Positions 16,460 to 25,478 are shown, counted from the first letter of the stretch. The stretch is 64,000 nt of DNA from Haloarcula rubra (GCF_019599465.1 NZ_RKLR01000006.1:124001-188000); one strand, 5' to 3'. The notes: generated by a model from the letters alone, not told the origin. Made by a program: numbers and translations.

Positions 16460-17662
16460 ATGGGTGCGACCGAGGCGTCGACGAGCTCCGAATCTACCGT
16501 CGGAATTCCGTGGCGGTCTCCGACGTTGCTCGCCATCCTCGCGGCCACCCTGATGACGCCGCTGGACGTCCCGCTCGTTAGTCCCGCCCTCCCACAGATC
16601 CAGTCGACGTTCGGCGTCTCAGCTTCCCAGGCCGGCTCCTTCATCACGATGTATGCCCTTCCTGGGATACTGCTCGGTCCCATTATTGGTGCGCTCGCAG
16701 ACAGGATCGGTCGTCGACATGTCCTCTCGGGCTGCCTCCTTGTCTTCGGTGTCGCTGGCACCGCAATCGCGTTCACGAGCGACTTCACGATCGCGTTGGG
16801 GCTTCGTGTCCTCCAGGGGTTTGCGGCCGGAAGCATTCTCTCTGCGCTGGCGATGACCGTCGTCGGCGACCGATACGATGGTCTTCAGCACGATTCGGTG
16901 ATGGGCGTGACGACAGCGATGCTGTCACTCGGGACTGCTGTCTATCCGGTCGTCGGTGGCTTTCTGGCCGCCCGGACCTGGAACGCACCCTTCCTGATGT
17001 ATGCACTGACGATTCCCGTCGCGGGGTTCGTTTTCTTCACACTAGACGACCCCGGGTCGACCAATTCTGTGACCGAGCGAGGATACGTCCGGGAAGCACT
17101 CGAAGTGATCCCGACTGGCCGTGCGGTGGCACTCTATGGTATCATGTTCGTCTCGTTCACACTACTCTTCGGTGGATTGTATACGGTCCTGCCGTTCTAC
17201 CTCAGTGAGACGTTTGGCTTCTCGGCCGCTGTAATCGGTGGTGTTACGAGCACCGTGCTCCTCGTGACCGGCATTGTCTCGACACAGAACGGTAAGCTGA
17301 CCGTCCGGATACCGATGACGACGTTGCTCGGGACTGGTTTTGCGTTTTACGCTCTGGGTCTCCTGGGCGTTGCTCTCGCGTCCTCACTCCCTGCTCTCAT
17401 CGCGGCCTTACTCGTGTTCGGGGTCGGAAGCGGACTCGTCACTCCGACGTTGTTCGGTGGTGTCAGTGCGCTGGCTCCTGATCACGTCCGTGGAGGAGTC
17501 ATGAGTTTGCAGACCACGACGATCGGAATCAGTCAGGTAGTCGGGCCGGCTCTGTTCACTGGTGTGGCCGGTCTTGTCGGCTACAGGGGGTCGCTGTTGC
17601 TTGCGAGTGGTGCCGCTGTCTTCGCTGTGGCTGTTCTCGGGGTGCTGACACTCGAGACGTGA
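16460..17662 (+). CDS. MFS efflux transporter (DHA1-like)
   Basis: 400 residues and twelve predicted helices. Motif A between helices 2 and 3 is GALADRIGRRHVL, and the helix-5 motif region GTAVYPVVGGFLA resembles drug-export MFS proteins. The start is ATG 16460, six bases after the DoxX stop, so the two are cotranslated. Likely exports a toxic organic compound; the substrate is not deducible. Last gene of the P4 operon. Confidence 0.88.
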   Translation: MGATEASTSSESTVGIPWRSPTLLAILAATLMTPLDVPLVSPALPQIQSTFGVSASQAGSFITMYALPGILLGPIIGALADRIGRRHVLSGCLLVFGVAGTAIAFTSDFTIALGLRVLQGFAAGSILSALAMTVVGDRYDGLQHDSVMGVTTAMLSLGTAVYPVVGGFLAARTWNAPFLMYALTIPVAGFVFFTLDDPGSTNSVTERGYVREALEVIPTGRAVALYGIMFVSFTLLFGGLYTVLPFYLSETFGFSAAVIGGVTSTVLLVTGIVSTQNGKLTVRIPMTTLLGTGFAFYALGLLGVALASSLPALIAALLVFGVGSGLVTPTLFGGVSALAPDHVRGGVMSLQTTTIGISQVVGPALFTGVAGLVGYRGSLLLASGAAVFAVAVLGVLTLET

Positions 17663-17707
17663 CAGACTACGAAAATTTTTATGGGTGCGTGTGCCGCTTC
17701 GATAGGT

Positions 17708-18640
17708 ATGAGCGATGATTTGGGCCCTGACGATTCTCTGGTGACCGACGCTGAATCAGCGTTCATGACCCTAAGTCACGACCTTCGACTGAAAATCCTC
17801 CTCGCCCTGTGGAACGCCCCCGAGTTTTCCCTGTCGTTTTCCGAACTCCGAAAGGCGGTCGGTGAACGCGATTCTGGAAGTTTCAATTACCACCTGTCAC
17901 AACTGGAGGGCCATTTCGTCGCTTCGACCGAGGATGGCTACGAACTTCAGTATCCCGGCCACAGAGTGCTTGACGCGATTCAAAGTGGAGTCTTTCACGA
18001 TGAGGCAGTCATCGGCCCAGTCGGACTCGACGAGACCTGCCGGGAGTGTGGCTCCGAACTGACGTTCGAGTACGATACGAATTATATCGGTCGAGTTCAC
18101 TGCCCTGAGTGCGACAATCGGGTTCTCGAGTGGCCGTTCGATCCTGGCGGGACCGTGGACAGAGATCCCGCAGCCGTAGTCGCTACGTTCGACCGGCGAA
18201 CACGGTTGATCTGGTCCTGTGTTCTCGATGGAGTCTGTCCGTTCTGTGCCGGCCGTGTGGATCGAGAATTCGCCAATCATATCGGCCAACAGGGCACCTG
18301 TGTCGGCGTCATCGAACAACTGGACCGGTACGACGAATATTTCGCCCGTGATCATCCTGTCGTCGTCTTCGTCGACTGCAGTCGGTGTAGTTTCTACAGC
18401 TTCATCCCCGTCGGGATGGTGCTATTGACACGTCCGAAGATTTTGGGAGTCCTTCAAGATGCCGGGCTCAATGTCAGAGACACACCGTTGTGGGGTCTCG
18501 AGTTTGTCGTTGCCGCCGATGCAATCACGCTCCGAACGCATGACCCTGTACAAGTCAGCGTCGCCGTTCCTGAGATCGACAGGCCGGTGTCGGTCGTTCT
18601 CGACGAATCCTTCTCTGTCACTGTCGAAGCCGTCGACTGA
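17708..18640 (+). CDS. Winged-helix regulator with C-terminal zinc-ribbon domain
   Basis: 310 residues. Residues 15-85 are an ArsR-like winged helix (LSHDLRLKILLAL, then ELRKAVGERDSGSFNYHLSQL). The rest contains Cys pairs: CRECG, CPECD, CPFC and CSRC, which could form one or two zinc ribbons, followed by beta-rich sequence. Haloarchaea have many such regulators; ligand and targets are unknown. An AT-rich TATA element (about 17671-17681) lies about 30 bases before ATG 17708. It stands between the MFS gene and the FMN reductase, so it is one candidate for the P1-P5 regulator. Confidence 0.85.
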   Translation: MSDDLGPDDSLVTDAESAFMTLSHDLRLKILLALWNAPEFSLSFSELRKAVGERDSGSFNYHLSQLEGHFVASTEDGYELQYPGHRVLDAIQSGVFHDEAVIGPVGLDETCRECGSELTFEYDTNYIGRVHCPECDNRVLEWPFDPGGTVDRDPAAVVATFDRRTRLIWSCVLDGVCPFCAGRVDREFANHIGQQGTCVGVIEQLDRYDEYFARDHPVVVFVDCSRCSFYSFIPVGMVLLTRPKILGVLQDAGLNVRDTPLWGLEFVVAADAITLRTHDPVQVSVAVPEIDRPVSVVLDESFSVTVEAVD

Positions 18641-18713
18641 GAGTATACGAAATTTTACTGGAACTCGTTTCGCCGAGCACTTATCTAACCTCTGTCCGTG
18701 TATTCTCTCAGGT

Positions 18714-19298
18714 ATGGACGTGACTGAACGTGAACACGTCGTCGCGCTCTGTGGTAGTCAGCGCGATGGGAGCTATACTCGTCGCGCACTCGAATTAGCA
18801 TTGGACGCGGCCGAACGGCGCGGGGCCACGACTGACCTCGTGGACGTTGCAGATCTCAATCTCCCGGTCTTCGATCCCGAGGAGACCGATGCCGGCGATG
18901 CCCCAACGCTCCGGAAACGAATCCAGGCCGCTGATTGTGTCATCCTAGGGTCGCCGATGTATCACGGTTCGTACGCTTCGCCGCTGAAGACAGCCCTCGA
19001 CTACAGCGGCTTCGACGAGTTCGAGGGAACGACCGTCGGGTTGCTGGCCGTCTCCGGTGGTGGGTTCCCAACTCCCGTCCTCGAACACCTCCGGACAGTA
19101 GCCCGGGCTCTCGATGCGTGGGTACTCCCACATCAAGTGGCGATTCCGAACGCCGCCGAGTCATTCGAGTCAGGTCGGTTGACGGAAGACGGTCTCGCCG
19201 ATCGGATCGAGACCCTCGGCACCGAACTCGTCGACTATGCTGGCGTCGAATCGTACCCCGAAACGAATCCCGCCTGTGCAATCGCGAGTGCTGATTAA
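18714..19298 (+). CDS. NADPH-dependent FMN reductase / flavodoxin-like quinone reductase
   Basis: 194 residues of the SsuE/azoreductase-type flavodoxin fold. The FMN phosphate loop GSQRDGSYTR starts near residue 13 and the isoalloxazine loop is GSPMYHGSYASPLK. Such enzymes reduce FMN, quinones or azo compounds with NAD(P)H. It lies two bases before the HxlR gene and is clearly cotranscribed with it. An AT-rich element (about 18650-18658) precedes the gene by about 60 bases. Confidence 0.88.
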   Translation: MDVTEREHVVALCGSQRDGSYTRRALELALDAAERRGATTDLVDVADLNLPVFDPEETDAGDAPTLRKRIQAADCVILGSPMYHGSYASPLKTALDYSGFDEFEGTTVGLLAVSGGGFPTPVLEHLRTVARALDAWVLPHQVAIPNAAESFESGRLTEDGLADRIETLGTELVDYAGVESYPETNPACAIASAD

Positions 19299-19300
19299 CC

Positions 19301-19675
19301 ATGGCTGCCGAAACTGAAGCCCGACAGAAGGAGATCGAGGAAGAGAACGCAACTGCCTGCCCGGTCATCCACGCAATCGATCAAATCGGAACCCCGTGGC
19401 GAATGAACGTCATCCACGCCCTGCGCGACGGAGAGAAGCGGTTCAACGAACTCAAGCGTGCGACAGGCGCGCGCTCGAAGACGCTCTCGGACGCCCTCGA
19501 CGAACTGGTGGACAACAATATCGTCGGCCGCCGTATGGAGGAAGACGCTCCGATCGCCGTCTACTACGAGCTCACCACGAAGGGCGAAGAACTCCTCGAA
19601 GCGCTCGCAGGATTGGACGAGTGGGCCCAGGACTGGGGTGAGGAGATTCCTACGGGTCCCGGGCCGCGCCCGTAG
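19301..19675 (+). CDS. HxlR-family winged-helix regulator with conserved N-terminal Cys
   Basis: 124 residues, typical size. The HxlR signature is ACPVIHAIDQIGTPWRMNVI, followed by the recognition helix region GARSKTLSDALDELVDNNIV and the wing YYELTTKGEEL. Cys20 sits where YodB/HypR-type relatives have the redox-sensing cysteine that reacts with quinones or hypochlorite. Its operon partner is a flavin reductase, the same pairing as bacterial quinone-stress regulators. It is therefore the best local candidate for sensing electrophiles; targets are inferred only. Confidence 0.9.
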   Translation: MAAETEARQKEIEEENATACPVIHAIDQIGTPWRMNVIHALRDGEKRFNELKRATGARSKTLSDALDELVDNNIVGRRMEEDAPIAVYYELTTKGEELLEALAGLDEWAQDWGEEIPTGPGPRP

Positions 19676-19756
19676 CACGCGCAGCGATCGGTTGTTCTTG
19701 GTTGGCCCCCCGTGACAGGCAGTCGAACTCCACGACACGATTTCGCCGGCGCAATT

Positions 19757-19927
19757 TCAGCCTGTGGTGCCGCCGACGGTCTGCGTGAGAACAGCGAGTA
19801 ACACCAGCACGCCGACGAGCAACAGTACCAGTCCGGCAGTCGATTCCAGCGGCCGGTAGAGGAGCCAACCGACGCCGACGTTTACTCCCGAGAGTATACA
19901 GGGGTACAGGAGGCGGAGGACGGACAT
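19757..19927 (-). CDS. Small two-helix membrane protein (56 aa)
   Basis: A short frame encoding MSVLRLLYPCILSGVNV, a Trp-containing first hydrophobic segment, the turn RPLEST, and a second segment LVLLLVGVLVLLAVL, ending in GGTTG. Two membrane spans with a short loop. The codons are GC-rich at third positions as in real genes here. No family is assigned with confidence; small haloarchaeal proteins of this design are common. Confidence 0.55.
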   Translation of the reverse strand: MSVLRLLYPCILSGVNVGVGWLLYRPLESTAGLVLLLVGVLVLLAVLTQTVGGTTG

Positions 19928-20159
19928 CGTTGCTTGGAACGTCGAACGCGACCACTAAAGCCGCTATCAACGCTCAAACTCCAGTTGAGTTTGTGACTGG
20001 CTAGCAACCAGTACGTAGCGACTTCGCCGACGCCGATCCCGAGCGGCGAGTCATGTTGAAAGAAACCCCCAGATCTACTCACTCGCCATCTGACCACGGG
20101 CCCTAACGACTGCTTGACCTCGCTTGCGGCCTGTTTCGATCGTGTGTTTCGCGGCCATC

Positions 20160-20607
20160 CCCGCCTCCGACGACCCCGACAGTCGGGGACTCACCCGTCA
20201 CGTCGGGCTCTCGAATTTCACGCCGGCGTTACTCGAAGAGGCACTCGACCTCCTTGACGCCCCGCTGTTCGCCCATCAGGTCGAGTGCCACCCGCTCCTC
20301 CCGCAGGAGGAACTATGCGCCCACGCAAGGGAACTCGACTACACCGTGGTCGCCTACTCGCCAAGGGGACCGTCGCTGATGTGCCCGTCCTTCAGGAAAT
20401 AGTGGCGGACCACGGAGTGACACCACACCAAGTGAGCCTGGCGTGGCTCCTCTCGAAGGACAACGTCGCCGTGATCCCAAGTCGACCACCCCTGAGCATA
20501 TCGAGGCGAACCTGGAGGCTGGGGACCACCAGCTCAGCTCTGCAGAGCTCAGTCGAATCGATGCATTGGAGAGGAGATTGGGCTATCGGCTAAGGAAGTG
20601 GGAGTAA
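20160..20607 (+). pseudogene. Aldo/keto reductase remnant (5'-truncated, two frameshifts)
   Basis: The C-terminal half of an aldo/keto reductase. SRGLTRHVGLSNF and FAHQVECHPLLPQEEL are readable in one frame up to YTVVAYSP. The reading then shifts (about 20360) to AKGTVADVPVLQEIV and HQVSLAWLLSKDNVAVIPS, and shifts again (about 20485) to a final tail ending in LRKWE and stop. The catalytic Asp, Tyr, Lys half is missing. A second, unrelated-looking aldo/keto reductase remnant lies at 40790-41220. Confidence 0.8.
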
Positions 20608-20716
20608 ATATGACCGCGCTCGAGGGAGATAGCCACGGGATTCGAATCGAAAAATGGGGATACTCAACGTCAAAGACATGGATGGTCGAAATCTGAGAAG
20701 CCTGTCCGGCTCGATT

Positions 20717-20782
20717 GGCTCTGTTGCAACTATCGTCAGTTGATAGGAACACTGTGCTGCAGACAAAGGATAGAAACAGCAG
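20717..20782 (-). repeat. Dispersed repeat R1 (subtype II, partial)
   Basis: Begins GGCTCTGTTGCAACTATCG and ends with a degenerate CTGCAGACA...CAGCAG end. It matches R13 and the right part of R7, and shares the outer half with the ~95-bp repeats. It directly follows the aldo/keto reductase remnant. The remaining bases to 20875 hold only a doubtful 26-codon frame (20782-20862). Confidence 0.55.
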
Positions 20783-20875
20783 ATGACGGAGCTATATTCC
20801 ACCCTTGGTGGTGAGTTGATTCAGTACAACGAGCGGGGGTTCGAACGCATCACGGTAGGTTGATACGGCGGCGAG

Positions 20876-22117
20876 GTGAACACCGATGGCGTGTCGAGCG
20901 AAGACGCCACGTTGGATGCTACGACGGCCGTGACGAGCGAGCGCGCCCGCTGGGGACTACTCGCGGGTGCGATTCTCATGTCTGTGGCGCTCGGGGCCTA
21001 CGAGCTCGTCCCGGCGAGCGTGACGCCGCTCATCCGGGAGTCTTTGGGGGTCAACGCCTCGAAAGCCGGGCTCCTCGTTAGTGTCATGTTCGGGACGGCG
21101 GTCCTCACGAGCATTCCGATCGGGGTCGTACTCGACCGGACGAACTCACGGTACGCCATCGCGGTGGCGGTCGGGCTCCTTCTCGTCGCTGGAGTATGGG
21201 GCTGGCTGGCCGCGACCGCCGGCGCCTATTGGTCGCTCGTCGCCTCACGTGTCCTCGGCGGGGTCGCCTACGTCGTCGTCTGGAACGCGGGCATCGACAT
21301 CGTCGGGCGCTCGTTCGACCCTGCCAGACAGGGGACGGCCGTGGCGACGTTCACTGCGAGCGGGCCGGTCGGCTTCGCCATCGGGCAAGGCACCGGCCCC
21401 ATCGTCGCCGAGCAGTTCGGATGGCCGGCGATCTTTCCCATCTTCACGGGCATCGCGTGCGTGGGAGTGATTGTTTTCTGGCCGATGAGTCGCGGCAGCG
21501 GACACGCGACTGGGACCCCGGCGCCGACGCTGTCGGACCTCGGCCGCGTCGTCACGAACCGCCGCGTCTGGACGGTTGGCCTCCTCGGGTTCCTCAGCTA
21601 CGCGCTGTATCTGTTCGTCAACAGTTGGGCCCCGTCGTATCTCACCGAAGATCTGCAGCTGTCGTTGGAGCTCAGTGGCGCGCTCGTCGCCCTCTTTCCG
21701 GCCGTTGGTGTGCTCTCGCGAGTGACCGGCGGCGTCCTCTCGGATACCCTCTTTGGCGGCCGCCGTCGCCCGGTCGTCCTACTTTCTTTCCTCGTGACGA
21801 CGCCCATCATCGCGGGCTTTACCGCGATTCGAACCGTCCCTGTCGTCGTCGCGGCGCTGCTCGTCGCCGGATTCGCTATCCAGTTGTGTCTCGGCCTCGT
21901 CTTCGCGTACGTCCGTGAGCTGGTCGAGCCAGCCGTCGCCACGACGGCCGTCGCCTTCCTCACGAGCGTCGGCCTAGCGGGGGCGTTTATTGCACCCATC
22001 GCCGCCGGGCGGCTCATCGACGCCTCGAACTACGAGGTGGCCTTCCTCGTCGCTGGCACCCTCGGGGTGTTCGGAGCGCTCTTAGCGTGGTACGCGCCGG
22101 AGCCAGAGGAGACGTAG
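20876..22117 (+). CDS. MFS transporter
   Basis: 413 residues and twelve predicted helices. Motif A is GVVLDRTNSRYAI, and helix 4-5 contains SRVLGGVAYVVVWNAGIDIVG. The pattern is that of the CynX/NarK-like and DHA sets; substrate is unknown. The start is GTG 20876, with no ATG near the family start. Its GC content is visibly higher than that of its repeat-flanked neighbours, so it may have a different history. Confidence 0.85.
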   Translation: MNTDGVSSEDATLDATTAVTSERARWGLLAGAILMSVALGAYELVPASVTPLIRESLGVNASKAGLLVSVMFGTAVLTSIPIGVVLDRTNSRYAIAVAVGLLLVAGVWGWLAATAGAYWSLVASRVLGGVAYVVVWNAGIDIVGRSFDPARQGTAVATFTASGPVGFAIGQGTGPIVAEQFGWPAIFPIFTGIACVGVIVFWPMSRGSGHATGTPAPTLSDLGRVVTNRRVWTVGLLGFLSYALYLFVNSWAPSYLTEDLQLSLELSGALVALFPAVGVLSRVTGGVLSDTLFGGRRRPVVLLSFLVTTPIIAGFTAIRTVPVVVAALLVAGFAIQLCLGLVFAYVRELVEPAVATTAVAFLTSVGLAGAFIAPIAAGRLIDASNYEVAFLVAGTLGVFGALLAWYAPEPEET

Positions 22118-22512
22118 CCACGAACGCCAGGCAGAGTGGCGACGAGAGTCGCCTGGACGACAACCTCCAATCGCCGAGGAATCGATCGAGTCCTGCGAGC
22201 GCCAGGCCGGCCCACTCTCGGGACGGGTGTCGTCGACCGTTGTCTCGAAGCGGCGAGTGCGGACGGTTCGACTTGCGCATGCCCCGTGGTCGAGCGCACC
22301 GTGTTGCCCCTACTGTTATAGAGGCCGACGGTCTGTACCGCTCGGTGCAACCCGTTCGGTGGTGGCCAATTCGCGCCTTCTATTCAGCGCGGCAAATATC
22401 GATTCATATAGATTCTGTCAGCTATTGCATCATAGGATGAGCTTAGCACAGTCGTCTAATTTCTTTCACGCTGAAGCCAGCGAACCAGCTGTTCAGTAGA
22501 CCTACGAAGTGA
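22118..22512. other. Intergenic region, 395 bp
   Basis: Between convergent MFS and amphi-Trp genes. No gene recognised. The stretch next to 22480-22505 (GCGAACCAGCTGTTCAGTAG) resembles the sequence at 24585-24610 next to the methyltransferase stop, perhaps a decayed repeat edge. Confidence 0.35.
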
Positions 22513-22800
22513 CTACTCGATTTCCAGTTGGCCAGTTCCGCTGGTCCCCCCATCGGCGTTCTCGTCCCATTCGAGTTCGAACTCGACACTCAATTCAGTC
22601 ATATTGCCAGCCGGGCCTTCGCGTTCAGCTTTGACCTCGAAGGTTGGCCGTGCAGGCGGATTCAGTGTGACAGACTCGGAGCCTGCTTTCAGGCTGATAG
22701 CGTTTCCGCTGTCGAGATTATCCGCGACTTTCCGAAGGTACGCTGCAATCTCTTCTCGACTCTGGTTGCTTTCCGATTTGAACAGGACTTCTTCAGGCAT
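22513..22800 (-). CDS. Amphi-Trp domain protein
   Basis: 95 residues. The family pattern is clear: EEVLFKSESNQSREEIAAYL, LRKVADNLDSGNAISL, then paired beta strands FEVKAEREG and LSVEFELEWDE. Amphi-Trp domain proteins are small, widespread in haloarchaea and some bacteria, and have no established function. It stands alone between the MFS gene and repeat R2. Confidence 0.88.
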   Translation of the reverse strand: MPEEVLFKSESNQSREEIAAYLRKVADNLDSGNAISLKAGSESVTLNPPARPTFEVKAEREGPAGNMTELSVEFELEWDENADGGTSGTGQLEIE

Positions 22801-22886
22801 AATGAACGATACGCTGCCTGCACCGATAAGTGAATCCCCTGTATTGACCGATTCACTGTAGCAATGCCCAGTAGAAACCGGGTGAC

Positions 22887-22976
22887 CGATACGAGCTGTG
22901 TATGCAGCACTGCCTTTTCGAACTGCTCAATGTCTGTCAGTACTATCGCACAAGATACAGAGAATGGGTTCCGCAG
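22887..22976 (+). repeat. Dispersed repeat R2 (subtype I)
   Basis: Left end GAGCTGTGTATGCAGCAC, centre TTTTCGAACTGCTCAATG and TGTCTGTCAGTA, right end GATACAGAGAATG then CGCAGTCAC. The central 60 bases are nearly identical to R10 and R11. Similarity to R5 continues upstream to about 22841 (GTATTGACCGATTCAC). Confidence 0.75.
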
Positions 22977-23080
22977 TCACATCCGGTCCGACGGTCATTA
23001 CCCAATGCGCCTGTAGCATGTGAGGTGTTCCGGATCTAATCCAGTGGATAATGGCTCTCTTTTTCGCTTCGCTCACCGTC

Positions 23081-23797
23081 TCAGTGGAGCATATCAAGCA
23101 GGAATATTGCGAGGAAGCCGACGAAGAAGAGCGTCGTCGACACCGGCGTCTCAGGAACTTTCCCGGCCTTCACCAGCAGTTCCTCGGTGACGAGGTACAG
23201 CAGGGCCGCGGAACCGAAGGCGAGGATAATCGCGATGGGGGCGCCGGTTACCCCGTCCAGTGCAAGCACGCCACCAGTTACCCCTGATGCGAGCAGCAGC
23301 CCGAAGACTGTCGGGACTGAGAGTTTCTGGACCATCCCCATATCCTGTGGTAGTGCGATGACACCGGCAACACCGAGGAAGAGAACCTCGATGGCCAGCG
23401 CCACGGCGATGATGACGCCGGTGTCGGGATTATCAAGGAAGGTTACCCCAATGAGGACTCCGTCAATGAGCATATCAATACTAACGGTGATGAGCAGCCC
23501 CGCCGCGCCAGCAAACTGGCCACCAATACCGCGCTTCTCGATAGTCTTACTCAGCCGGTGGATGCCCAACATCGTCACAACCCCGATGGCGAACCCCAGC
23601 ACTACGACTTGGGGTGCCCGCCCGTGGATGTTCGGGAGCAACTCAGCGGCAACGGCGGCGATCACAACCCCGGCCGCGAAGTGCTGAATGTTGCTTTCCA
23701 TCTGAGGCCCCGGTGGATAGTAGATAGCGATTACGCCGCCCACCAAGGCGGCCACAACCGCTAGCGCGGTGTATGACAGCGCCTGAACCAGTACCAT
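23081..23797 (-). CDS. ZIP-family-like membrane protein
   Basis: 238 residues and eight predicted helices with the ZIP layout and a charged cytosolic loop after helix 3 (HRLSKTIEKRG). The HFAAGVVIAAVAAELLP helix is canonical. The metal-site helix, usually HNxPEG, reads SIDMLIDGVLIG, and the next helix lacks its His. It may transport another ion, or have lost metal transport. It starts at ATG 23797 and lies between repeats R2 and R3. Confidence 0.8.
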   Translation of the reverse strand: MVLVQALSYTALAVVAALVGGVIAIYYPPGPQMESNIQHFAAGVVIAAVAAELLPNIHGRAPQVVVLGFAIGVVTMLGIHRLSKTIEKRGIGGQFAGAAGLLITVSIDMLIDGVLIGVTFLDNPDTGVIIAVALAIEVLFLGVAGVIALPQDMGMVQKLSVPTVFGLLLASGVTGGVLALDGVTGAPIAIILAFGSAALLYLVTEELLVKAGKVPETPVSTTLFFVGFLAIFLLDMLH

Positions 23798-23870
23798 ACG
23801 GTCCCTGTTGACCGAAGCGTCAAGAGTGTTTACTGGATAATGTTCACTGATCAGGCAGTGGACGCGTCGC

Positions 23871-23964
23871 TGCTGGCTCTGGGCCCTGTATGCAGCAGCG
23901 ACGACTCGAACTACTCAGCGTCTATCAATAACGCCATAACCGATACACAGGGTGAGTTCAGCAC
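23871..23964 (+). repeat. Dispersed repeat R3 (subtype I)
   Basis: 94 bases. Ends TGCTGG...CCCTGTATGC and CGATACACAGG...TTCAGCAC are inverted to each other. The centre reads GAACTACTCAGCGTCTATCA, in the same orientation as R2, R5 and R9. No target duplication is apparent. Lies between the ZIP gene and the small membrane protein gene. Confidence 0.75.
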
Positions 23965-24065
23965 AGGTGCTCTGTTTCGTTTGCGACGAAGCGACTTGCA
24001 CCACCCGCTGGCTACACTCGTGAACTGAACAGCCGAGCATCGGTTCTTAACGGTATTAGACGATA

Positions 24066-24383
24066 TTATCTGTTATCGTTAGACTGCGTATCGTTGGCAT
24101 CACTGTCGTCCTCGGTTGATTCTAGCGTATCGAGTACTGAAGGCAACCGATGCTCAAACGTCCACGATGTGATGCGGTATACCCCGTACGCAAACACTAG
24201 CAGGAATACAAGGTCGAGTAAGTACAGTTCAAGCAGTGAAAGTGGAGTGACATCACTCAAGAGGAGGTCACCGGAGAGAATGAGAAATTCCAGGGTCAGC
24301 AGAACAAAGAAGGCTGGTGCAAAAATCACCAGTAGACCGATGACGAGGAGTGACAGACGGGTCTGTGAATCTGACGAGGCCAT
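24066..24383 (-). CDS. Small membrane protein, two helices, acidic tail
   Basis: 105 residues. Two long hydrophobic segments (LLVIGLLVIFAPAFFVLLTL and a second ending in LVFLLVFAYGVYRI), then a cytosolic, very acidic tail. No family is recognised. ATG 24383 was chosen because a TATA-like GGATATTTG (minus strand, 24406-24414) lies about 27 bases upstream, excluding the five-residue longer start. Confidence 0.65.
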   Translation of the reverse strand: MASSDSQTRLSLLVIGLLVIFAPAFFVLLTLEFLILSGDLLLSDVTPLSLLELYLLDLVFLLVFAYGVYRITSWTFEHRLPSVLDTLESTEDDSDANDTQSNDNR

Positions 24384-24465
24384 ATTAATCCTTGCCATTC
24401 ACGCTACAAATATCCGGTGACGGTCATATATCGGGTGGTATACACGTCTGAGTTTGACCGTAAAG

Positions 24466-24562
24466 ATGTCGACCCATATGCGCCCTGTATGCAGCACGGT
24501 CTCAACGAATTACCGAGGTCCTGTCAGGAGGAGCATGCAAGATACAGAGAGTACAGTCAGCA
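24466..24562 (+). repeat. Dispersed repeat R4 (subtype I, diverged)
   Basis: Left end CCATATGCGCCCTGTATGC, centre CCTGTCAGGAGG, right end GATACAGAGAG...GTCAGCATC. More diverged than R2 or R3 but with both ends in place and in the plus orientation. Confidence 0.65.
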
Positions 24563-24614
24563 TCATCGTTACTGGCACACTGACATCAGCGAACCAACTG
24601 TAGAGTAGACGTGC

Positions 24615-25376
24615 TTACTTCACGGCACGCAACACGGTCGAACCGTTCCCGTCGGACACTTTGACGTCATCGAATCCGACGTCGAGAAAGATTTTCTCGA
24701 GTGTGTCTGGGTCGTGGAACCGGCCGTGGAACACAGTTCCCATCTTGGCCTCGGTGTCCTCGATTTTATCTCGAATATGGAAGAGGTACGTCGTCGTGTA
24801 CTGACCTTCGGGCGACGTGACTGCACTTACGGAGTGGCGGTCGACCACGAAACGCTCTGATTCGACGGTTTGACGCTCGCGACTGCCGTTGTCCAGGTCA
24901 TCAGATAGCGGTTGGAAGAAGGTGCCGAACCTACCACCCTCCCGGAGGCTGTCGTAGACGGTTGCGGCAAACGCTTCGACATCGCTGTCATGCGTGAGGT
25001 GGAGCAGTCCGCCCATCAGCACCGCAGCATCGAATGCGCCCCCTGCCTCGCTGGCAGACCACTCCCTGAAATCCGCTTCGAGGACTTCCGCACTCGCCAC
25101 TCGCTGCCTCGCCACGTTGAGCATTGCTTCGTTGTTATCGACGCCGAGTACCTTCTCGTACTGTCCCTCGATGCGTTCGAGCAGCGGCCCGGTCCCACAT
25201 CCAAACTCGATCACACGACTCGTTTGGTTTGGTTCGATTCGGTCGAGCAGGCCCACCTGCACGTCCCGGTCGAGCATCCGAGAGTGATAGAAGTCGTATA
25301 GCGCCGGATATTCGTAGAAGCTTCGTTCTCGATGCGGGTTTCCGTTTATATCTTCGATGACCGATGAGAGGGACAT
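24615..25376 (-). CDS. Class I SAM-dependent methyltransferase
   Basis: 253 residues. Motif I VIEFGCGTGPLLERI, acidic loop LGVDNNEAML, and post-motif segment FDAAVLMGGLLHLTHDSDV match the Methyltransf_25/UbiE fold. The first 45 residues (YPALYDFYHSRMLDRDVQ) resemble a substrate lid. Substrate is unknown. ATG 25376 was chosen because the longer frame has no family match. Flanked by repeats R4 and R5. Confidence 0.85.
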   Translation of the reverse strand: MSLSSVIEDINGNPHRERSFYEYPALYDFYHSRMLDRDVQVGLLDRIEPNQTSRVIEFGCGTGPLLERIEGQYEKVLGVDNNEAMLNVARQRVASAEVLEADFREWSASEAGGAFDAAVLMGGLLHLTHDSDVEAFAATVYDSLREGGRFGTFFQPLSDDLDNGSRERQTVESERFVVDRHSVSAVTSPEGQYTTTYLFHIRDKIEDTEAKMGTVFHGRFHDPDTLEKIFLDVGFDDVKVSDGNGSTVLRAVK

Positions 25377-25478
25377 ACGACAAATCCACTGGGTTTCGGA
25401 TAATGAACATTTTGCTGGTGTGCTGATTGCTCGCACTGTATTGACCGATTCACCGTATCCCTGCTCGGTAGAAGTCGG

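Noticed and set aside
17668-18661. Shared element TACGAAA(A)TTTT before the 17708 and 18714 genes
   Set aside because: AT-rich and partly explained by TATA boxes; lengths differ by one base, so co-regulation is not supported on this alone.
22440-22512. Similarity of the stretch before the amphi-Trp stop to the one at 24585-24612
   Set aside because: About 20 bases match imperfectly; too short to call a repeat copy.
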